Positions 1 to 5,777 of a stretch of DNA of 11,347 nt are shown here, piece after piece. Both the position numbers and the translations under genes were made by a program. The stretch's first letter is position 1. Each line of letters begins with the position of its first letter. Under the pieces are notes generated by a model that saw only the letters and a list, made by a program, of their open reading frames with translations, made no database searches and had not been told where the DNA came from. Source of the stretch: CAZIBG01 sp964536985 (lineage in GTDB: Bacteria > Patescibacteriota > Saccharimonadia > Saccharimonadales > AWTP1-31); contig CAZIBG010000027.1 in NCBI GenBank assembly GCA_964536985.1, positions 1 through 11,347 on the forward strand, written 5' to 3'.

Positions 1-1062
1 AAAGGCGCTTCGGACGATGAAATAAAGAAGGCCTTCCGAAAGAAGGCTATTGAACATCACCCTGATAAAGAAGGTGGTGATGAAGCCAAGTTCCAGGAAG
101 CTAATGAAGCCTATGAAGTCCTAAAGGATGAGCGAAAGCGACAGCGATATGACCAGTTTGGTCATGCTGGTGTTGGTAGTAGTGCTGCGAGTGAAGGCGG
201 CAATCCGTACGCCGGATTTGGTGGCCAAGGTCAGAACATAAACTTTGATTTTGGCGACATGGGACTTGGCGACATCTTTGGGAGCTTCTTTGGAGGGCAA
301 CAGAGCCATCAACGTCAAAGCCGTGGCCGAGATGTGGAGACAACGCTCGACCTCAGCTTCGAAGAAGGAATCTTTGGGGCGGAACATACTGTTAACATCG
401 TCATTAATGATACATGTGAGCATTGTAAGGGTACCACTGCCGAACCAGGTCATGATCTAAAGACTTGTGATACTTGTAAGGGTAGTGGGCAAGTAATGCG
501 CGTTACTCGAACAGTTTTTGGTGACATACAACAAGCAACAATCTGCCATACATGTAAGGGCGCCGGCAAGGTTCCCGAAAAAGTCTGTACCGTCTGTAAC
601 GGTAAGGGCACGCAGCGCAAGACTAAAGAGATCAAGATCAAGATTCCAGCTGGTATTGATGATGGCGCAACTATTCGCCTTAGCGAGCAGGGCGAAGCTA
701 TTGCAAATGGCCCTCGCGGCGATCTATATGTCCATATCCGGGTTAAACCAGATAAGAAGTTCACCCGTGAAGGCGACTTAGTGCTCAGTGAAGAGCATGT
801 TTCTATGATCGATGCTGCACTTGGTACTGAAATTGATGTTGCAACTGTAGATGGACCGATCAGAATTAAAGTTCCCGCCGGTACACAGAGCGGCACTGAC
901 TTTAAGCTATCAGGTCATGGCGTCCACCATTTGCGTGGTAATGGGCGCGGTGCACACATTGTGACAATTATTGTCGATACACCAACAAAACTTTCTAAAC
1001 AGCAGCAGGAATTACTTCGTCAGTTTGGCGAAGCATCTGGCAAGCACGGACTGTTTCGTTAG
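1..1062 (+). CDS. dnaJ: Chaperone DnaJ (class A Hsp40), 5' end cut off by the window
   Basis: DnaJ is the cytosolic co-chaperone that delivers unfolded clients to DnaK and stimulates its ATPase. The reading frame is open from the first base and gives 353 residues before TAG. Only about a dozen N-terminal residues should be missing, because the fragment starts within J-domain helix I. The HPD motif that contacts DnaK is at fragment residues 20-22. A glycine/phenylalanine-rich linker covers roughly residues 52-100. The zinc-binding region has four CxxC pairs (C139/142, C156/159, C182/185, C196/199). The last three read CxxCxGxG, while the first is CEHCKGTT and lacks the final glycine. Two C-terminal substrate-binding domains follow, and the protein ends GKHGLFR. 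All class A domains are present, so the protein is probably functional. grpE/dnaK may lie upstream but are not visible. The downstream gene is convergent, starting 3 bases after the stop. Confidence 0.97.
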   Translation, partial: KGASDDEIKKAFRKKAIEHHPDKEGGDEAKFQEANEAYEVLKDERKRQRYDQFGHAGVGSSAASEGGNPYAGFGGQGQNINFDFGDMGLGDIFGSFFGGQQSHQRQSRGRDVETTLDLSFEEGIFGAEHTVNIVINDTCEHCKGTTAEPGHDLKTCDTCKGSGQVMRVTRTVFGDIQQATICHTCKGAGKVPEKVCTVCNGKGTQRKTKEIKIKIPAGIDDGATIRLSEQGEAIANGPRGDLYVHIRVKPDKKFTREGDLVLSEEHVSMIDAALGTEIDVATVDGPIRIKVPAGTQSGTDFKLSGHGVHHLRGNGRGAHIVTIIVDTPTKLSKQQQELLRQFGEASGKHGLFR

Positions 1063-1065
1063 AAC

Positions 1066-1740
1066 CTATTGGTCGTTCAGGTGATGAGCATTTTTTTCAA
1101 TGTACTGGTGGCTGTCGGCATCACGGACTAAGCTGGCGAAGTCGCTGTGCCAAGCTGGGCTGTAGACTGCCATACCACCGCTGATACCAACATTACCGCC
1201 GCCCCATCCAGCTGCTTCAACTTCCTGGCCGAGGTTTGTTTGCACCCTACTAATTATTGATCCACCACGCTGCATAGGCGACAAATGAAAATCTGAAGGG
1301 TTTCGAGGAGCCGTGTCCGCTGCCACAACAATTTCATCGCCACCAAATCGTCCTACGATATCATCGCTTCGGACAGTCTGTTTGATGATTCGTGCAGCCA
1401 TGATTAGCAGTTGATCCCCAGCAAGGTGGCCGAAGTTATTATTAACGAACTTAAAGTTATCTATATCGAACATCAAGACAATTAAGTTAGAGCTTAACTT
1501 CATACGACGAGCACCCTCTTCTTCGAGCCCCCTTCTGTTATAAAGTCCAGTTAACTGATCATGGGTGCTTCTGTAGGCTTCTTTAGCTGCTTCATCCTCC
1601 GCTTTGAGTGTTCTAAGGATTTGCGACGCCATCATTCTGCCTGCAAACATGCCACCTGAGTGTACGAGTCTTTCCGTCGGATCATTGTATGTAGTTGGGC
1701 TGAACTGGTGGGTAAAAGTCTCTAGATTTGAACTACTCAT
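1066..1740 (-). CDS. GGDEF-domain protein, probable diguanylate cyclase
   Basis: This 224-residue soluble protein consists of a short N-terminal region and one GGDEF domain, which makes cyclic di-GMP from two GTP. Visible hallmarks are DQLTGLYNRR (61-70), the metal-binding FDIDNFK (91-97), N100 and D109 at the guanine-contacting positions of NNNFGHLAGD, and the active-site loop GGDEI at 133-137 (Ile instead of the usual Phe). An RxxD motif (R124-S-D-D127) sits exactly five residues before GGDEI, the position of the inhibitory c-di-GMP site. The C-terminal signature usually seen as ADxALYxAK is degenerate here (DADSHQYIEKNA). No membrane segment or recognisable sensor domain is present. The ATG overlaps the end of the preceding gene by 8 bases (1733-1740), with GGGGGA 7 bases upstream as a plausible ribosome site, so the two genes are probably co-transcribed and translationally coupled. 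The active-site residues suggest activity, but the output system is not visible. Confidence 0.9.
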   Translation of the reverse strand: MSSSNLETFTHQFSPTTYNDPTERLVHSGGMFAGRMMASQILRTLKAEDEAAKEAYRSTHDQLTGLYNRRGLEEEGARRMKLSSNLIVLMFDIDNFKFVNNNFGHLAGDQLLIMAARIIKQTVRSDDIVGRFGGDEIVVAADTAPRNPSDFHLSPMQRGGSIISRVQTNLGQEVEAAGWGGGNVGISGGMAVYSPAWHSDFASLVRDADSHQYIEKNAHHLNDQ

Positions 1741-2269
1741 TACTATTTCCCCCGTTACGCTCTTGGGCTAGCAGGCTTTCAAAGGTGGCGAAAGAAATGC
1801 CCATCCAACGTTTATACAAGCTAACTTCTCGGTTAGTCATAGCTTCGTCTTTGAGGTTGATGAACGATGAATGTAGGAGCTCAGCCACGCCACGTGCACT
1901 ACTAAGTGATTGATGTACTTCTAGGGGCATGGTGGGTGCCTTGGCGGAAGGGTCAAGAAATGAAAAGTCTGCTTCATACTCAACACGCAGAAGTGGTGTC
2001 ATTGCGCGTGTAGTCAGATAATTGGCGTAATGCTCGGTGACGCGCACTGCTTGAGGAACTTCGATTGTCTCTAGGTCAACGCAGCGGCTTAGGGCGTCGG
2101 CCCCAAGCAGATGGGCCATGCCGTCTTCGATGCGAACTTCTGCACCATCGTCTTCTAGTTCTACATCGGCCAGAACAGACCGGAACAGTCCGATATCTGT
2201 TGTTGTGGGAATAATTGGCCGACCTGGGCGAAGATCGACGATGCTTGTACTGCTTTCAAACTTTGACAT
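1733..2269 (-). CDS. Unknown protein, first gene of the GGDEF operon
   Basis: I do not recognise this 178-residue acidic protein. It has no signal peptide and no obvious membrane segment, so it is probably cytosolic. Its N-terminal half is rich in Asp/Glu (for example LADVELEDDGAEVRIEDG at 33-50). The C-terminal part (about 120-170) looks helical and includes the segment YKRWMGISFATFESLLAQE. The start is well supported: AAAGGAG (2274-2280) lies 4 bases before the ATG, the same spacing as at the surface-protein gene. It overlaps the downstream GGDEF gene by 8 bases and shares its promoter, so a role as regulator, partner or input module of the cyclase is a reasonable inference. Nothing in the sequence itself demonstrates that role. 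Confidence 0.8.
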   Translation of the reverse strand: MSKFESSTSIVDLRPGRPIIPTTTDIGLFRSVLADVELEDDGAEVRIEDGMAHLLGADALSRCVDLETIEVPQAVRVTEHYANYLTTRAMTPLLRVEYEADFSFLDPSAKAPTMPLEVHQSLSSARGVAELLHSSFINLKDEAMTNREVSLYKRWMGISFATFESLLAQERNGGNSNE

Positions 2270-2406
2270 AGTACTCCTTTAGCGGTGCACCACAGGAATA
2301 CAAGAGAATTCAGGTAAGCCGTGGGTTCGCTATTAGCTCCCGATGATTCAAGCGACCAAATACGAATCATCGTTCATTGCTGACATTACCGCAGATTTAC
2401 TACGGG
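2270..2406 (-). promoter_or_regulatory. Structured 5' leader of the GGDEF operon
   Basis: If transcription starts 6-7 bases after the -10 box, the leader is about 137 bases, unusually long for this window. In minus-strand order it can form three stems. The first is CCGTAG/CTGCGG around a 5-base loop (2389-2405). The second is a perfect 9-bp stem, CGATGATTC/GAATCATCG, around a 14-base loop (2341-2372). The third is CCACGG/CTGTGG enclosing GAAT/AUUC, closer to the ribosome site. None is followed by a U-run, so a simple attenuator is not evident. I cannot match it to a c-di-GMP riboswitch or any other class by eye. No convincing ORF is present. Confidence 0.4.
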
Positions 2407-2412
2407 AAGAGT

Positions 2413-2441
2413 ATTTTATCAGATTACACCAATATTGTCAA
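2413..2441 (-). promoter_or_regulatory. Near-consensus promoter of the GGDEF operon
   Basis: On the minus strand, TTGACA (2436-2441) is followed after exactly 17 bases by TAAAAT (2413-2418). A TG one base before the -10 makes it an extended -10. This is among the best sigma-70-type promoters in the window. It lies just downstream of the terminator of the preceding surface-protein gene, which makes the operon an independent unit. Confidence 0.8.
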
Positions 2442-2471
2442 TAGCATGAATAATCTTTGGTACAAGGCGAT

Positions 2472-2501
2472 AAAAAAACACCCTCCGATTTGGAGGGTGT
2501 T
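2472..2501 (-). terminator. Rho-independent terminator of the surface-protein gene
   Basis: Minus-strand reading gives a perfect 10-bp stem, AACACCCTCC pairing with GGAGGGTGTT (2477-2486 with 2492-2501), a 5-base loop and then a run of seven T. It starts about 20 bases after the stop codon of the large surface-protein gene. It is a textbook intrinsic terminator. Confidence 0.93.
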
Positions 2502-2520
2502 GATGATTTTGTTTTGGTTG

Positions 2521-5500
2521 TTAGTTTGTTGTCTTGCGACGAGTTAGTGCGAACACTACGCCTGCCCATAGGCTGCTTGCAAATGCCACGCTGATAAGCA
2601 ATGTTGTGTAGCCTTGTTGGCCAGTTACTCCAAGGACTGCAGGAGTGGCTGCTGTAGTGTTTGATAGTACGACAGGATCTTTTGTAAGAGTTAGAGTGTG
2701 CGTATCGCTTGCGCATGCTGATGGCTTGCGCTTGATGATCGCCTGAACACGCACTGCATCTACGATCACTTCTTCTTCGTTGTTGTATGGTTCGTAGCCA
2801 CATACATCAACAGTGTTAACTACGTTAGTGGTCTGTGCGGCTGGGATGGTGTATGTTCCCTTGAAGATCCATGTTTCGCTTACTTCAAGTACTTGGTTGT
2901 CGTTGGTATCGCCTGATACGTATACGCCGCTGCCAGTAAGCGTATCTTCAGCCGTAAGGTTGTCGAGACTGACATCTCCGGTGTTGGTAACAGTGAAGGT
3001 ATATTCTACTTTGCTACCAGCCTTGCCGGTTGCAGGTCCACTTTTTACTACCTTGATGCTTGGATGTAGAACATCAAGTGTGTGGTTGTCGGTGTCGGTT
3101 ACGGTAGTCTCGTCAGGAGAATCGCCGCGTACGGTGACAGTGTTTACAACATTTGCCGTTTGCCCTGCAGGGATTTGGTAGTAAGCGTAACAGTATGTTG
3201 ATTCACCAACTCCAAGTTCAGTATCATCGCAGGTTTCGCCGATAGCGATGTCGTCGCTGACGCTAACATTGCTAAGTTTAGTGTCACCAGTGTTAGTGAC
3301 ATAGAAGGTGTACCAAACGGTTTCGCCTTCGTGGGCTGTTGGCTGGCCATACTTTTCGACGCTGATGCTCGGGTGGGCAATGTCGTCGTTGGTGATGGTA
3401 CAGTACTTGGTCTGTCCGATAGCGATGATGCCGCTACAGTTGCCGCTGAAGCTCTGAGTATATCCATCGTGATTTACTTCGTTGACTGAGTAGTTACCTT
3501 CGTTAAGGCCTACTGACTGCCCCCACTCGTTGCCAGGGAAGTTGGCTGGGTTAGCAGAATTTCCTGAGATTGTCATTTCGAAGTCGCTGGCTTCTTTTTC
3601 ACCACTGTTGTCGTTGATAACAACTTTAGTAACAATCAGTTTTGGCTGAATAGCAGTGTTTGTGAGTGTACATGTTGCATGTCCATCTAAGCTGAGCATT
3701 AGATTGGCAATGTCGCCATCTCTGTGACAGTCGCCACTTACGTCAGAAAGGGTGTATCCAGGCTGTTGGTTTTCGCTAACGGTATGATGTCCAGCATCGA
3801 ACTGGTTAGTTGATATACCAGAGTATACAACCTGACCGTCTACAAATAGTCCAAAGGCAGAGGCTGGGAGTGGTGTTCCGAATGGGTTAACCACGTTCTT
3901 GACTACAGTTACTGTTGGAGCGATATCGTCGTTAGTTACTACGCAGGTAACGTGTTGATTTGAGCCAAGAACTACTGGGTTGGCCACGACGGCTTGGGTG
4001 TTGTCGTCGGTACAGACCAGACTTGTTTGTGCGTAGCCGGCAACGGTGTTCTCGCTGACAGTGTAGGTACCAGTCTTAACTTCGAATGATGTACCGCTGT
4101 TTGACCCAGCAACTGGGCTTCCTGCAACGTCAATGCCTTCGCCAGTGAGGTGCATGCTGAATGCGCTTGGTGTAAGTTTGCCGCCGTTATTGTTAACGAC
4201 AACCTTCTTCACTTTGATGGTTCCAGTATCACGTGCGTTACACAGAGTGATTTGGCTGGTTAGGTTAGCGCTGACAGTTACGTTAATAGGAAGTGTAGTT
4301 CCAGCAGGGTTAGTACAGGATTGCTGTTGGTTGAATGTATTGAACCAACCAGTGAAGTGGTAGCCAGCAGGCATAACTTCGGTGACTTGGTGGCTTCCAG
4401 TTGTAACATTTCCGATGTTACCACCAAAGGTTGTGGTGGCTCCGCCATCAAGCTTCCAGAACATATTCTTGGCCTGGGCTTCGCTGTTACCGCCCTCGTA
4501 GGTGCCATTGCCATCAGCATCGAGCATCTTGTTGACTTGGACACTACCGCGGCTGGCAGCGTTAACAAATGTACAAGAGATGATGTTGTTTGTTGCAACG
4601 GTTAAGCCGGTAACTGCGTTACCTTGCTTTGATCCGTTGTTTGCAGCACCAGTACAGCTTGCAGAAAGCAAGTCATATCCAGCTTGAGCTACTTCGTTAA
4701 CACTGTAGGTTCCGTTATTTACTTTTACAGCAGGAGTCTTACCGCTAGCGTCGGTAACAGTTGCAGCAGGATCGCTCGGTGAACCGTTGACGTCGAATGA
4801 CCAGCCGCTTGCCACGGTTCGGTCGTTAGTTGTGTTGGCGTTGCCGTCGGCGTCGATAAGCTTAGTAGTCGTAATTGTCCCACCACAAGTTTGGTTAGCA
4901 AATGCAGCCAGTTCGGCAGCTAAGTTGTTGAAGTCTGTTGTGATGACATCGGATGTCAGGACGTTTCCAGTGTTCACATTTGGACCAGAGATAGCCTGTA
5001 GTCGTGAAACGGTTGGGCTACCGATTCCCAGAGCTAGAACACGTGTACCGCTGGACTTGATGGCGTTCGCTTGTGTGATTGCAGGGTTAAGGTGAGCATT
5101 TGGTTGGTCGGTGTCAGTTTGTCCGGCACTGCTTTCGGTTGGGTCACCATCTGATGCAAATATGACGAGATTTGGATTACTGCGGTTTGGTAGTGTGCTG
5201 GCGGCTTTCTGAAAGCCATCTTCCCAGTTTGTGTAGCCACCGCCGGTAGGAACAGCGTTAATTGCGCTATTAACGGTAGCAACATTACTGGTAAAGTTTT
5301 GGGTAACAGTAGCGTTTGTCGCAAATCGAGTAACTGAGAATTCTGTAGGAGTACCGTTTAACGCGTTAGTAAATGCAGTCATTGCTGACTTCATCTGATT
5401 CATTTCTGAGTTGCTGATGCTTGATGAGTTGTCGATAACAATTGCGATGTCCAGGCCACAAGATGTTGCCAAAGAAGGATTTGTAACAATCGAGGGCTGT

Positions 5501-5664
5501 GTGGTTGCTGCAGCTGCCTGCGCAGGGTTACTAAGTGCAAAGGCCGTTGCAACCGGTGAAGCTACCTGTAATGCCAGAAGGGAGAGAGCAAGTACTCCGC
5601 TGCGTAGACGCTTAAGAACTGACGTTCGGTTAGTGATCTTTGACGCTTTTGTAGCTGCTGACAT
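2521..5664 (-). CDS. Secreted VWA/CnaB-like repeat surface adhesin with C-terminal anchor
   Basis: Large exported protein, 1047 residues from the chosen start. A long signal peptide has a basic n-region, a hydrophobic core at about 23-44 and likely cleavage near residue 50. A VWA domain follows (about 70-260) with an intact MIDAS: D78-N-S80-S-S82, T145 and SDGDP at 171-175, which typically bind a metal ion and a protein ligand. Five prealbumin/CnaB-like repeats run from about 264 to 760, each with a [YH]xVxE...GY E-box. Two DUF11-like repeats follow (766-848 and 868-955); the second holds an EF-hand-like loop, D919 to E930. The C-terminus is LGVTG (1011-1015), a hydrophobic helix (1022-1040) and TRRKTTN. 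This order resembles Gram-positive pilus tip adhesins. Sixteen cysteines fall as one pair per domain, except that the last pair straddles the end of the second DUF11-like repeat. The likely role is adhesion to other cells or surfaces; the ligand is unknown. An ATG at 5694 in the same frame was rejected because it lacks a ribosome site. Confidence 0.9.
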   Translation of the reverse strand: MSAATKASKITNRTSVLKRLRSGVLALSLLALQVASPVATAFALSNPAQAAAATTQPSIVTNPSLATSCGLDIAIVIDNSSSISNSEMNQMKSAMTAFTNALNGTPTEFSVTRFATNATVTQNFTSNVATVNSAINAVPTGGGYTNWEDGFQKAASTLPNRSNPNLVIFASDGDPTESSAGQTDTDQPNAHLNPAITQANAIKSSGTRVLALGIGSPTVSRLQAISGPNVNTGNVLTSDVITTDFNNLAAELAAFANQTCGGTITTTKLIDADGNANTTNDRTVASGWSFDVNGSPSDPAATVTDASGKTPAVKVNNGTYSVNEVAQAGYDLLSASCTGAANNGSKQGNAVTGLTVATNNIISCTFVNAASRGSVQVNKMLDADGNGTYEGGNSEAQAKNMFWKLDGGATTTFGGNIGNVTTGSHQVTEVMPAGYHFTGWFNTFNQQQSCTNPAGTTLPINVTVSANLTSQITLCNARDTGTIKVKKVVVNNNGGKLTPSAFSMHLTGEGIDVAGSPVAGSNSGTSFEVKTGTYTVSENTVAGYAQTSLVCTDDNTQAVVANPVVLGSNQHVTCVVTNDDIAPTVTVVKNVVNPFGTPLPASAFGLFVDGQVVYSGISTNQFDAGHHTVSENQQPGYTLSDVSGDCHRDGDIANLMLSLDGHATCTLTNTAIQPKLIVTKVVINDNSGEKEASDFEMTISGNSANPANFPGNEWGQSVGLNEGNYSVNEVNHDGYTQSFSGNCSGIIAIGQTKYCTITNDDIAHPSISVEKYGQPTAHEGETVWYTFYVTNTGDTKLSNVSVSDDIAIGETCDDTELGVGESTYCYAYYQIPAGQTANVVNTVTVRGDSPDETTVTDTDNHTLDVLHPSIKVVKSGPATGKAGSKVEYTFTVTNTGDVSLDNLTAEDTLTGSGVYVSGDTNDNQVLEVSETWIFKGTYTIPAAQTTNVVNTVDVCGYEPYNNEEEVIVDAVRVQAIIKRKPSACASDTHTLTLTKDPVVLSNTTAATPAVLGVTGQQGYTTLLISVAFASSLWAGVVFALTRRKTTN

Positions 5665-5668
5665 AGTT

Positions 5669-5674
5669 CCTCCT
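5669..5674 (-). promoter_or_regulatory. Shine-Dalgarno site fixing the surface-protein start
   Basis: AGGAGG lies 4 bases before the ATG at 5662-5664. It is the strongest ribosome site in the window. It selects this start over the in-frame ATG ten codons upstream, which would also place extra residues ahead of the signal peptide. Confidence 0.85.
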
Positions 5675-5713
5675 ACGGTGTTATGACATGTCACTAAGAC
5701 TTTATATAGTTAC

Positions 5714-5742
5714 ATTGTCTTACTAAGTTGTAAAAAATGCAA
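5714..5742 (-). promoter_or_regulatory. Possible promoter of the surface-protein gene
   Basis: In the 113 bases between murA and the surface-protein gene, the minus strand offers TTGCAT (5737-5742), a 17-base spacer and GACAAT (5714-5719). Both boxes are imperfect and the region is AT-rich, so other placements are possible. A weak AAATAG/CTATTT stem followed by six T (about 5732-5772) could act as a poor murA terminator. A perfect 10-base palindrome, TGACATGTCA (5684-5693), lies between this promoter and the ribosome site. Confidence 0.3.
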
Positions 5743-5777
5743 ATAGATTGTAATAGTGCTTATGCTATTTACAGGAG

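Noticed and set aside
1063..1100. Terminator between dnaJ and the GGDEF gene
   Set aside because: Only a weak GAAC/GTTC pairing is seen and the nearby T-run is not next to a stem.
2161..2370. Small open frame in the leader and start of the 178-residue gene (minus)
   Set aside because: No ribosome site precedes it, it overlaps a better-supported gene in another frame, and its sequence looks random.
2270..2406. c-di-GMP riboswitch in the GGDEF operon leader
   Set aside because: Stems are present, but I cannot recognise the conserved core of either known class; left as an unclassified structured leader.
2521..5664. DNA-level tandem repeat or CRISPR-like array in the surface-protein gene
   Set aside because: The repetition is at protein-domain level and diverged; no regular identical DNA repeats or spacers are seen.
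2813..5686. Several plus-strand open frames antisense to the surface-protein gene, for example 2813-3181 and 4321-4605
   Set aside because: They lack promoters or ribosome sites and are low-complexity mirror translations of repeat-coding DNA.
5665..5694. Upstream in-frame ATG giving a surface protein ten residues longer
   Set aside because: It has no ribosome site, whereas the ATG at 5664 follows AGGAGG, and the extra residues would sit ahead of a normal signal peptide.
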